A stretch of DNA of 64,000 nt from Dermatemys mawii (lineage: Eukaryota; Chordata; Testudines; Dermatemydidae), in the NCBI GenBank assembly GCA_007922305.1, contig ML677351.1:12057165-12121164 (forward strand). The letters run 5' to 3'. Below are positions 33,030 to 44,100 of this stretch, in pieces (the first letter of the stretch is position 1; every line of letters begins with the position of its first letter). The notes under the pieces were generated by a model, which saw only the letters and a program-made list of their open reading frames with translations, did no database searches and was not told the DNA's origin. The position numbers and the translations under genes were made by a program.

Positions 33030-34110
33030 GACAGACAGTAGCTTTTAGCTTTTAGCAAAGCTTTTGATATGGTCTCCCACAGCAAGTTAAAGAAGTATGG
33101 GCTGGATGAATGGGCTATAAGATGGACAGAAAGCTCAATGGGTAGTAATCAATGGCTCCATGTCTAGTTGGCAGCCGGTATCAAGCGGAGTGCCCAAGAG
33201 TTGGTCCTGGAGTCGGTTTTGTTCAATATCTTCATTAAGGATCTGGAGGACGGCATGGACTGCACCCTCAGCAAGTTTGCAGATTACATTAACTGGGAGT
33301 AGTAGATATGCTGGAGGGTAGAGACAGGATACAGAGGGACCTAGACAAATTAGAGGATTGGGCCAAAAGAAATCTGATGAGGTTCAACAAGGATAAGTGC
33401 AGAGTTCTGCACTTAGGACAGAAGAATCCCATGCACTGCTACAGACTAGGGACCAAATGGATAGGCAGCAGTTCTCCAGAAAAGGACCTAGGGGTTACAG
33501 TGGATGAGAAACTGGATATGAGTCAACAGTGTGCCCTTGTTGCCAAGAAGGCTAATGGCATTTTGGGTTGTATAAGTAGGGGCATTGCCAATAGATTGAG
33601 GGACATGATCATTCCCCTCTATTCACCACTGGTAAGGCCTCATCTGGAGTAGTGTGTCCAGTTTTGGGCCCCACACTACAAGAAGGATGTGGATAAATTG
33701 GAAAGAATCCAGAAGAGGGCAAGAAAAATGATTAGAGGGCTGGAGCACATGACTTACGAGAAGAGGCTGAGGGAACAGGGATTGTTTAGTCTGCAGAAGA
33801 GAAGAATGAGGGGGGGATTTGATAGCTGCTTTCAACTACCTGAAAGGAGTTCCAAAGAGGATGGATCTCATTCTAGACTGTTTTCAGTGGTAGCAGATGA
33901 TAGAACAAGGAGTAATGGTCTTAAGTTGCAGAGTGGGAGGTTTAGGTTGGATATTAGGAAAAACATTTTCACTAGGAGGGTGCTTAAGCACCGGAATGGG
34001 TTACCTAGGGAGGTGGTGGAATCTCCTTCCTTAGAGGTTTTTAAGGTCCGCCTTGACAAAGCCCTGGCAGAGAAGACCTAGTTGGAGATTGGTCCTGTTT
34101 TGAGCAAGGG
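33030..34110 (+). mobile_element. CR1 LINE, 5'-truncated, main part
   Basis: The C-terminal part of CR1 ORF2, the reverse transcriptase. From 33040 a broken frame gives the SKLKKYGLDEWAIRW region. From 33308 a clean frame gives [55 protein letters not shown] and SPLVRPHLE. The codon after it is TAG (33650-33652), where the family has a tyrosine (HLEYCV). The same frame then continues from CVQFWAPHYKKDVDK through to LDKALAEKT and a normal stop at 34079. Thus in the last 260 codons one nonsense mutation is the only break. It is interrupted by the solo LTR at 34111 and ends at 35049-35115. Confidence 0.93.
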
Positions 34111-34165
34111 TGTAGTGGGGCAGCTGCCCCACTCCCATGCAAGAGTAGGTCAGAGTAGCTGCGTG

Positions 34166-34256
34166 ATTGGCAGCCAATCAGAAAAGGGCCTGCTGAGGGC
34201 CAATCAAGGCCTAGCTTGTAGCCAGCCAATGAAGGACAGGCTAGGCAGTATAAGAA
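34166..34256 (+). promoter_or_regulatory. LTR promoter: CCAAT cluster and TATA box
   Basis: An inverted ATTGG at 34166 and CCAAT at 34173, 34200 and 34226 precede TATAAGAA at 34249-34256. The order and spacing are those of an LTR U3 promoter. The related LTR at 25826 has CCAAT at 25957 and CATAAAAAGG at 26007. Confidence 0.7.
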
Positions 34257-34324
34257 GGCTGCCCTGGATAGAGGCAGTCAGTGTCTCCCAGATCTTCAAG
34301 GGGCAAGGTCTGGCTCCTGGGAGA

Positions 34325-34464
34325 CCAGCACCAGCACCAGCACCAGCACCAGCACCAGCACCAGCACCAGNNNNNNNNNNACCAGCACCAGCACCAGCAC
34401 CAGCACCAGCACCAGCACCAGCACCAGCACCAGCACCAGCACCAGCACCAGCACCAGCACCAGG
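34325..34464. repeat. (CCAGCA)n hexamer array with a 10-N gap
   Basis: More than 20 near-perfect CCAGCA units, broken by 10 N at 34371-34380. The real length is unknown. The proline-alanine, glutamine-histidine and tryptophan-cysteine open frames here are translations of the repeat. Confidence 0.97.
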
Positions 34465-35048
34465 GACAGCGCAGTGCTGGGCAGGCCCAGGGGAGCAAAA
34501 GGGAACTCCAGCTTGAGTACCTGTCAGGTTGCTGGCCTTGAGGAAAGGGTCATCCGGTGCAAAGGGGCCACAGGGGAAGTGGCCCAGGGAGAGCGGAAGG
34601 GACTAGAGGAGAGAAGGAGGGCAGGATGGCTGCCACCAAAGTGTCCCTGGGCCAGGACCCAGAGTAGAGGGCGGGCCTGGGTCCCCACTTTCCCCTCTTA
34701 TATTGCACCTGGCTGCTGAAGTGGCCTTGGTGGACTACACCAGACCCCTGCCAGAAGGAGCTCAACATGGGGTGTGGTTGGCCACTGCGGCTGAAGGGTG
34801 AAAGACTGCTGTGAATGCCCCTCCCCCATGGAAGGGGGTGAGTGTGGATTTGGGGGTACTGCCGGAGGGCAGAGCAATGAAGAGGATGCCGCACGCGAGG
34901 AACCATGTGCATCCAGATGCCAACAGAGGGCAACAAAGAGTGAGAGACGGACGGGACACCATCAGTGGAGGGCGCTCTGCTGTGAACTGAGCTAATTCCT
35001 GGACTATCTGGCAGGAGGCGCCTCGGTGGTGAGACCCAACCCGTTACA

Positions 35049-35115
35049 AGGGGGTTGGAATAGATGATCTCCTGAGGTCCCTTCCAACCCTGATACTCTA
35101 TGATTTTATGATTGC
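35049..35115 (+). mobile_element. CR1 LINE, 3' end
   Basis: The CR1 3' UTR end: GGTTGGAATAGATGATCTCC, then GGTCCCTTCCAACCCTGATA and the short tandem end CTCTATGATTTTATGATT. It continues the LINE cut at 34110. Confidence 0.95.
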
Positions 35116-35620
35116 TTCCCACAGTGCATCACTTTATTTCGCATTTTAAAATAACAGCCAAAATTTAAATTTAATTTTTAAATAAAGTAACTGATAATAA
35201 ATTTAACTGCCCAAATTTATTTTTCATTATATGGAAATACTGGTTTAGTGAAGTTCTCACATAGCTGCTTAATCAAAAGATGTTCTATCTTCGGTGAGAG
35301 TTTTTACCCCCATAATGTAATGATGAAAAAAGCAACATATGATGGGATGGGGGGGAAAAATTCCTAACTAAGTTTGGCTTTGTGGGACTATGAGTATGGT
35401 TAACTATTGGTTCTATTATTAACATCCAGGTACAATTAGTGATCAGATATAATACTTTTAATTGTACTACTTATTGCAATATCAGCTTCTAAATTGTTTG
35501 TTAAATAACTGTTCCAGTTCTGTAGAATTTGAATGAATACTAAAAATACACTTTGCACATCCCAAGGTCCCATTCCAATTGTGAAATTAGACTTGTAATA
35601 TATAACTCTACCTATAGTAG
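35116..35620. other. Unannotated AT-rich sequence
   Basis: No recognised feature. Confidence 0.5.
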
Positions 35621-36036
35621 CAGTGGCCAACATGCGGCTCTGGAGCCGCATGCAGCCCTTTAGAGGTTAATATGCTGCTCCTTGCATAGGCGCTGACTCT
35701 GGGGCTGGTGCTACAGACATTAACTTTCCAATGTGCCAGGGGGTGCTCACTGCTCTAACCCCTGCTCTGCCGTAGGCCCTGCCCCCACTCCATTCCTTCC
35801 CCCAAGGCCCCTGCCCTTTCCCCCGAGCCTGCCATGCAGTCACTGCTCCCCTCCTTCCCCCGAAAACTCCTGTGCATATGAAACGGCTGATTGCGGCAGG
35901 TGGGAGGCACTGACCGGTGGGATGGAGGCACTGGGGGCTGCAGCGGGGGGTGGGCTGATGATGTATTAATGGGGCTCTTTGGAAATATACTTTAGTAAAT
36001 TCTGGCTCCTTCTCAGGTGCAGGTTGGTCACCCCCA
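35621..36036. mobile_element. hAT-like MITE, about 416 bp
   Basis: Starts CAGTGGCCAACATGCGGCTC and ends GGTTGGTCACCCCCA, inverted ends like those of the element at 14635. A GGAGCCGCATGCAGCCC fold-back lies near the left end. The flanks do not show a convincing 8-bp match. The interior is GC-rich, with no real gene. Confidence 0.6.
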
Positions 36037-36999
36037 ACCTACACAGTAGATTTCTTTATACAGTAACTCAAAGGTTTTGCTTGTGACACTTGCTGTGCAC
36101 TATTTCAGCTTAAATCACCAACGTTTGAAACATTACTGAATTATGCTATTGCTTTCATGACTTTTGTCAGATTTTTTTGCTTAGGAAAAATACCTTTTCC
36201 TTATTAGCTGGAAAGCTAAAATGATTTTTGTTCTGATTTTTTATAAAAATCACAAATGTGTTTTCACATGCAAAACATATTTATTTCTCTACTTGTGCAT
36301 GTAATACAGGCCCCACCCCTGCAACTGTTTGTCAGTGTGATTAACTTTAAGCACATCAGTAATCCATTGACTTCAAGCAGGAGTGGCAGTAACTGAGCAC
36401 CAGTGATGAAAGTAATGTCATGTTGAGTCCAACTGATCATGGCATACAATATGTGTGTGTGTTTGTTTTTAAATATCCTATGCCATGTCTCCATGGAAAG
36501 CAAGAAGGCTTCTTTGCCTCTGCCATAACATATGTTCCCAGATAGTGAGGCTTCACACAAATCTGTTATCACTCCTTTATTGAGTCACATTTTCCTTCTC
36601 ACTTTGTAGACAGACTTGCTCAGATTTGGACTGAAATATGCACTACTATGGAAACAGAACAGTCTTGAGAGGACAAATATAGTGTCTTCCCTACAGATGG
36701 CATGGTTCCAGCAGCTCTAAAAAGAGGGCAGTGTGAGAGCATGCTCAGGCAAATGTTTGCTGCTAACAATCTTAAGTATTGACCTTTGTGGAGAAGATAA
36801 TTGAGAAGATTGTGGCAGCTTCTTGATTCATTAGAATTTCCTGACACCATCGGTCAGGTTATAGTCCTGGGGAAGAAAAACTGTTCTGGTTTTGTTAACT
36901 GGCAGTGAATGAAAACAAAGTGTCTGTGCTGAGTCTTCTACATCTAGAACTGTCTTCTTGATATCTTTAAGTACATTAATTTGACAACTCTTTTGCAGA
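36037..36999. other. Unannotated sequence
   Basis: No recognised feature. Confidence 0.45.
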
Positions 37000-37645
37000 C
37001 CTTAGCAGAGATGGATGGAGCTGCTCTAAAGTAGCTCCATTTCAATGATCTTGAGGCAACCCAAAGGATAGTGAGCAACGGGATCTCTGCCCCCAGGCTT
37101 TCTCCTGCAAGGTGCCTTGGGGGGGATATATCCTCACCTTCTTTTCATCATATACATGAGATTGCTGGGAAATTAGTGAAGAGACATGGGCTGCAAATGC
37201 ACTCAGTATGCTGATGACACTCATCTCTGTTTCCATTTTGTCAGACCCAGGGAGTGCATGAATTACCCATAGTCTAGATGAATTTGGTGCCTGGATAAGA
37301 GCTAGCCAGCAGAGACTTAATCCAGACAAAACTGAGAATATTAGTGGTGAATTGGGGAAGCAGCCAGGAAATTGGAGGAGCTTACATTTGTGTTCCTTAC
37401 TGAAGGAGTGCAACTCCCATTTGGACAACAGGTGTGCAATTTAGGGTTGGTGTTAGATCCTGGGCTGTTCCAGAATGCCCAGGTAGCAGTTGTAGTCAAA
37501 AGCTCTTTTCCATTTCTCCCCAATGTGGACTTTGCCACAATTCTCCATGCCTTTGTCACCCATGCTTAAAGTTTATTATGTACTACATCAGGCTACACCT
37601 TAAGACCATTCAGAAGCTGAATCTGAGACCAGTCTTCCTTGTCTA
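37000..37645 (+). mobile_element. L2-like LINE reverse-transcriptase fragment
   Basis: In shifting plus frames it reads YADDTHLCFHFVRP (37209 onward; YADD is the catalytic motif), then DEFGAWIRASQQRLNPDKTE (37276 onward), GVQLPFGQQVCNLGLVLDP (about 37408) and FATILHAFVTHA near 37540. This is the order YADD, LNxDKTE, NLGVxxDS, LxHAFVxSRLD seen in L2-clade LINEs. It has several frameshifts and stops, and it is old. Confidence 0.78.
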
Positions 37646-39409
37646 ATATATATTGCTAAGCCTGAGTCTAAGGAAAACAAGTATTGGGGACTTAGTTTGT
37701 CACTTGTAGACCTCAACTATCTTGATTTTAAAGGTTGAAACTAAACCTTTCACGCTGATTCAATACAAGTTTGTGTTTCCCTTTGTTTTAAAAGTGGCTG
37801 AAAAGAATCTCACTTTACTTTGGACATGACAAACAATATCACTTTTTCAAGAGCCACAATCATACCAATGAAAACCAATAAGGGATCTTTAATACAAGGA
37901 TAGATATCATCATGACTTATCTCTCATTACAATCGAGATTTCTGAATAAAAAAATCAGGTAGTATTAACAAAATTGCATACTAGAAAAACTTGTAAAAAA
38001 ATAAGTGCTGCACATTTAACTGCCAGTGAAATCTCATTATTTTGGCTCAATTATCATTTAAAATGCCCGTGCTCTTGATTGTATTAGCCTATCAAATTTC
38101 ACTTCTTTTGAAACCAATCTTTAAATCCTTACCAAAAAACATTCTGCAAAATGGCTAGTTAGCACTTCAAGGTTAGTGGGAAGACTATTAGTAAAACTAG
38201 CATTAAATTTGAACCAGGGGCAATCACACTGGGAACAGACTGCTGAGTAAATTGGAGGTGAGGGAGAAGGGGGAAAGAGTCAGAATGTTAATTGTAGCAT
38301 GGAAATAATATCATCTTGCACAAATGAATTATAGAAATTATGGCACATATTAGAAATAGAGAAACTTGCTTACAATTCTGAAAATAAGATGGAAAAAAAA
38401 TTCATGTGATGCCCTCTTTAATTACTTTGGTTTTATCAACTACCCCCAAACCAATGATTGTCTGAAATTCTTAATCTTACATAATATGCTGGCTTGAAGT
38501 AAGAATGAATAATAGAAAAAGGATGTCATACATAATCCAATCTGATAAAGCATACCAGTGGTGTTAGCCCTGACATTCACTAATTACCTTTTAGGCACAG
38601 CCCTGAACAAGGCATGGTGGATAAGTGGCACCATGTTAGAAGTAATAGAGGCATTACGAGTTTGACCCTCCTCTGAGTCACAATTCTTCCTCCTTGCTCC
38701 CTGGTTGTAACAATTTACTGCTACCCTCTGATCAGAAGTAAACTACTACCACCCACAAACCCAACCCTGGGCTATTCCTATCAGTAGGAGGTAAAACCAA
38801 AGCTCTGCCATTTCCTCACCCATGCCCTGCCCCCACCAGGTGCAGGGAGGGAGTAAGAAGGCAAGTAGCCCCAATGACTTCTACATGCCTGCACACAAAG
38901 TCCAGATAGCCCAAGGGATGCATAGGGGAGTTTTTATGGCCCAGCATGGTTGTGCAGCCTGGATTAGACTCTAGGCTTAAATATAAATTGTTGTGAAATA
39001 CACTTATTTATTTTTGCTTTGTTTAGTATTTTGTTTTTTAATTTTGAAGGAAAAAGACTGAGGATTTTTTCCCCTACTGAGAGTACATGAAGATGTTTGG
39101 GTTTTTTGTGTGTACTTTAATTACATCAATTAAAAAACAAAACGAAAATAAGATGGCTAACCAACTGGACAAGATGCCTCGGGAAATGAGCCTTTAACCT
39201 TTGGGTTGTGGATGTGAACTCTATCGCCAAGGTAGCAGTTTTGTATTAACAATGGAGGAGCAGAGGGCTAGGCAATATGAAATTACCTGGTGAGTTCCCA
39301 GTTTTTATTACGTAGAGAAGAATCACCATCACGCTCAGCACTGTCACCCAGGGGAGTAACTTGGGCCAAAATGTGGGTGGGAAGACACAGGCATTGCTTT
39401 GAAGGGCCA
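37646..39409. other. Mostly unannotated sequence
   Basis: At 38618-38668, TGGATAAGTGG and GAGTTTGACCC are spaced like the A and B boxes of a tRNA-derived SINE head. The rest is unrecognised. Confidence 0.4.
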
Positions 39410-39930
39410 TGAACCACCTCCCGTCCCTCCAAAATGTTCCAACGAGCTCCTTTCTTCTCACGTTTTCTGCCCCTCCCCCCTGTTTTTTTAAAGGGCCCCA
39501 ACACTTACTTAAGGCTTTGTCCTGCCTCTTTTTGCTTCTCTTTCGCAGGCCTTGCTGGCCCCTGTCCTCCCTGCAGCAGACTCATGCAGCTTGCTGAGTC
39601 TCCTCGCTCACACACAATGCCCCAGCCTCCCTTCTCCCCTGCCCAGCTTTCTCTTCATGGGCCACCCTTCCAGACTCCCTTCCTTCGCACAAACTCCTCC
39701 AAAGTGCAGACTCCCTCTAACCAAAGTACCTCTCTCACTGTCCCAGCCTCCATCTACCAGGCACACCTACCATATTCTCTTCAATCTGTACTCTCCCTTA
39801 AGTTCTTTTCCTTCCCCAAATCCTTCCACCTTCTTTCTCCTGTCCCCAAAGTTTCCCCACAGCAGCTGCTCTTTCCCTTCCCCCCAGTACACAAACCACT
39901 CCTCCTGCTTATCCCTAAGGGGCCAGAGAA
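39410..39930. other. Pyrimidine-rich strand-asymmetric tract
   Basis: About 520 bases in which C and T dominate the plus strand. This gives long proline/serine/leucine open frames on the plus strand (up to 166 codons) that overlap in several frames, as compositional bias does. No protein family is recognised. Confidence 0.5.
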
Positions 39931-40148
39931 GTAGAACAGGCCACTCTCTTAGGGCCAGGCTCCAGCTGTGTGCTGCAGATACACAATCCCATCCTGTGGG
40001 CGGGGGGACGGGACTGGAGCAAGGAAGAAACTGAACCCACAACTCCCCTCCTGACTGCTACAGTGGTCCCTTCTGGCCAAAAGTTGCCTTTGCAACTGCC
40101 TTTGCCCTTTAGCTGCCGAGTTAGGCTGAGAGTGGGAGGAGAGAGTAA

Positions 40149-40356
40149 GGGTACTGCTACACTACCCGCTGGATCACGATAAATCGATCTCTGAATCAAC
40201 GCCTCTACTCCACCTCAGCATGAGGAGTAAGCAGAATTGGTGGGGGAGCAGCTGCCGCCATGGGGATGGCCAGGTAAGTCGGTATTTGTGTAGCTGAAGC
40301 TGTGTATCTTAGGTCAAACCCTCCTGCCTCCCACCCCGGCTAGTGTACCCCAGCCC
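40149..40356 (+). mobile_element. Harbinger-like MITE, copy D, 208 bp
   Basis: Ends GGGTACTGCTACACT and AGTGTACCCCAGCCC, flanked by TAA (40146-40148 and 40357-40359). It has CACGATAAATCGATCTC near the left end, as in copy A, but is about 70-80 bases shorter, so it is internally deleted. Confidence 0.87.
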
Positions 40357-41040
40357 TAAGACAAACCAGCCTCAGGCTCTACTCTCTATCCCCTGTTGTA
40401 CTGCATCCCCTCCTCATCAAAGACAGCCAAAAATTGAGGGTGAGGCATTACTTTTGCACCCATTCCCACCCCCTGGCTAAAAGCTGTGTATGAGAGGAAG
40501 AATATTCCCACACTGTCACCTACTATAATTAAACCTGTGTCACCATCTTTTGTTTCTTACGAATTTAATCTAAGAGTGTAAATGTATTTTTAATAGTAGA
40601 AATATATTAGATTTCAGCTCCTCAGGATAAGGTCTCTCTTCTATTATTTCTATAGTGAATCATGCATATATGATGCAACATACATAATAACTTTAAAATA
40701 AGTCACCATTTGTGAGTCTTGTCCAGCAGGTCCAGGATTATCTGGCTGTGGAAAATGAATCACTCTCTCACTCATAAGTGGATCCCTTCAGATCGCAGTA
40801 CCATGTTATGTGGCAAAGACACCTCTGCTTTATCAATTCTGTGGAAAGATAATAAATTTCATTCTGAGACATTTTGTGAGTGCTCCGAAGAATTTTACTT
40901 TCAGTGAAACAAAAGGTGGCCAGATAAATCCAAATCAAATGTAAATGAAAGAGCTGGTTTCCCTAGCTAATGCCACATATGCAAAATCTCAGCTTTAACA
41001 AAATATGACCATGATATAACTGCCTCTCAGAGGGAGGGAT
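40357..41040. other. Unannotated sequence
   Basis: No recognised feature. Confidence 0.45.
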
Positions 41041-41161
41041 AGAGATGCCAACCCTCCTGGATTGTCCTGGAGTTTCCAGGAATTAAAGATTAATCTTTAA
41101 TTAAATATTATGTCATCTGATGAAACCTCCAGGAATACATTCAACCAAACTTGGCAACCCT
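41041..41161. mobile_element. Fold-back MITE, about 121 bp
   Basis: Left end AGAGATGCCAACCCTCC, right end ACTTGGCAACCCT, inverted. Inside are TCCTGGAGTTTCCAGGA and the perfect 22-bp palindrome at 41081-41102 centred on GATTAATC. No coding sequence. Confidence 0.65.
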
Positions 41162-44100
41162 GGGGAGAGAGGGGAGAGGAGAATGTGTCTGCATAACGGT
41201 ATTGCCCTTCATTATTAATGATATACATACTACAAGAAGCAGCAGCAAAATGTTATGAAAATCCTGGCTCTGTTGAAATTAATGGGAGTTTTTTCTATAA
41301 CTTCTATAGTGCTAGAATTTTACCCTATATGTTTTAGCAAGCGATAGAAGCACACCTTCAGTAATTTTGAGCTCTGGAGAAGGACAGAGTCCAGAAGAAA
41401 GATTGGAGTGTGTAAGTCTGGGAAGGAAAGAGGTGGATAGAAGGGGTACAGTGTGTCTCAGCAATGCCATAAGGTATGAAAGATATGTACGGGCAAAAAG
41501 AAGATGGTGGGGCAAGGCATTGTCTGTGGAAGGGCAAAGGAGAGAGGACTAAACCACCAAAAGTTTGTGGAATGGCTAGAACTTAAAGTAGTGTATGGTA
41601 CACAAAATGTTGTCTCAGACTGGAACAAACACGATGTCTGGTGAAAAAGTCAGAATGTACAAAGAAGCGTTATGCAGATCAAGTATGCATAGGGCACTCC
41701 CACGAAATGAACAGCTGGATAATCAATTTCAGGATTTCTGTGCAAAAGGATATTGCATACATGAAAATGGTGGACAGATTTCTGTCCAGGGGAGGTTCAA
41801 ATCCCTGGTAAACTTTGGGATCATGAAACAAATTTAATACATCCTGCATGTGTGTTTGTGCATGGGTAGAGGAATCAAAACGATAGCAGGTGTTCGCAAT
41901 AACATTTAATCCTTAGTCGCCCTGCAAACCACAAAGAAGCTGGGACAAGAACTTAGTACCATTGAGTTGTCGTCTGCCACCCACTTGTCTGTAGTAGTTT
42001 GGGCCCACATTCTAATAAACTAACCCTTTTTTATGAGTGGAAGTGGTTTGAGCACACTCTTGTGCTGTGATTGATTCAGGAAAAAAGATGACCCTAAACT
42101 TTCTTTGCCTTAGAGACACAGCTTGAGATGACCTTGAAAATTAGGAAGCTCAAAAAGATTGCAGCACCTTGCTCTACAAGAGCTGCTTTGAAATTAATAC
42201 CTAGAACTGCTTTATTGGAGGAAAAATTGAAGTGTTACAGTTCTCCTTGGAAAGAGCCTGGAGACTAAGTCTCAGTCAAAAGCTCCATGTTAGTTCTTGC
42301 AGTGTGTGATTTTCAGGGAAAAGGGAGACAGGAAGCTTTTTTTTTTTTTTCCTGTATGTGTCCACACATCCATAACACAACAGACCATTGATCCTAATTG
42401 GGTCCCTTAAGTCTAAGGTAACATATCTAATAATCACAGACCCTTTACAAGGTAGACTGACAGGAGCATCAGTAACTATGGGGCACCCCCCCAGACCTTG
42501 GCTTGCTCCCACAGACTTTTCATATGTCCATATGCTCCACTTTGTGTTGTCCATCTCCTCCCCACCCCCTAGACTTTGCAGGATATAAGATAATCATATA
42601 ATGATCAATATGTTTGCACAATTTTAGCTCCTTCTCCCATAATTTTTCTGAAATAATGCCACTGGAAATAATTTTGTGATTTGGCTTAACCAGGTACATA
42701 ACCGCAGAGCCTAGTGAGCAGAAATGGAAACAGGCTAAGGGACAAAGACTTAGCCCTATCCTGTGTGACATCACAGAGAAACTTCATGGCCTGCTCCATT
42801 AGGGCTAAAGAATTTACTAAGCCAATAAAAACCACACCATGAGTTGGGAGGGGCATTATCTTCTACATCCACCTGAAAAAATGGCCTGCATGGATGGAGG
42901 AATACACAGGAGAAGTGGTCACCCATTTGCACTCAAAAATTAAACTCACCTATTCCATTCACAGAGACAAGCTCTTCATCAGGAAAATGGTAGATTGTGC
43001 ATTTTGAGAACTATGCTCAGTAAAAGGACTGGAGACTGAATAAGCATAAACTTACACTGTTGTGGGTTGATTGTTTTGTTTTCCTGGAAAACTCAGAACA
43101 CCCCACACGCGTGAATGCACACAGACACATCTCTCTAATCCTTTCACTGTGCTCCGAGCGCAAAATAGCAGTGAGCTGGGTGTAGCCTAGCAAATGAGCC
43201 TAGCTAGCATGGAAGAGTAAACAATGGGAAGAATTCCTACAGAAGCACTCCCAGATTTTTCACTCTAGATTCTTCTCTCTATGCTTTACAGATATTGGGC
43301 TGAAAGCTGCTGAAAGTAATCGTGCTGCAGTCTGATGACTAGTGTGCATGAGAGAGTCTAGCGCCTGCAAAGGGCCACTTGCTTCTGAGGGAAGAGCATG
43401 AAACTAGAATTAAATCTTCTCACTATTAGCTCCTAATATGTTACCAGTCAGTGAGAAGACAGACAGAGAGAAAAAATAACATATATGTTTTCTCACTAAT
43501 TTAATGAGAGCAAAATAGACAAGAGAAAGGAGCTGGTTAATTTTCTAGTCAGTATCAACTTAAATGTTTCCACAAAGGCTGAGAAAGGCAGAGATAGGGT
43601 ATAATAAATCTAGACCTGCTGTTTTGGTTGGGAGATGATATTGCTATCCTTAAGAGTTCTAGAGGCATAATCCCATAATTCACTGGTTCCAGTCCAATGA
43701 GTGTCCTTTTTCTCTTTCCATTGAGCTCATTTACAATCCCGAGCAGTTTCTGGCTGTCAGTTCCTATTTGCATCTCCTATTTCCCCTGTTTTTTTTCTTT
43801 CACAGAGATCTTCCCTGTCACATCTCATCTTACTTCTGACTTGTTGTCATCTTTCCTTGAGCTGTTTCAACTTACTTTTTCTGCTGTCACCCACAGTTTC
43901 CATCATCTGGAGGTTAATGAAGCAAACCTGCTCTATCAACAGCACAGTACCCAGCTCAAAGCTTTTCTCCTGTTTATTTTTCTTTAAACTAAGCGCAGTT
44001 TGTTGCTGCTTCTTATGCAAATGAGTTTTGAGGTAGACTAGACAATTGCCTCCCATTCCTTCCTGGTTCAGATCACTGCCAGTTGAAGCCTTTTATCACC

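Larger units (their letters stand above)
34111..35048 (+). mobile_element. Solo LTR, 938 bp, inside CR1
   Basis: Starts TGTAGTGGGGCAGC and ends ACCCGTTACA (TGTA...TACA). It is flanked by AGGG on both sides (34107-34110 and 35049-35052). Removing it with one AGGG restores the normal CR1 3' sequence around TTGAGC and GGTTGGA. A 4-bp duplication and TG...CA ends fit an endogenous-retrovirus-type LTR. No gag, pol or env sequence is present. It contains four CCAAT motifs, a TATA box and a long hexamer array. Confidence 0.88.

Noticed and set aside
34082..34541. Overlapping frames rich in Pro-Ala, Gln-His and Trp-Cys
   Set aside because: They are translations of the CCAGCA hexamer array and the adjoining LTR, including 10 N.
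34550..35122. 190-codon minus-strand frame
   Set aside because: It lies across the solo LTR and the CR1 end, both non-coding on this strand.
39434..40042. Proline/serine-rich frames of 166 and 160 codons
   Set aside because: They overlap in two registers of a pyrimidine-rich tract, which points to base composition rather than coding.
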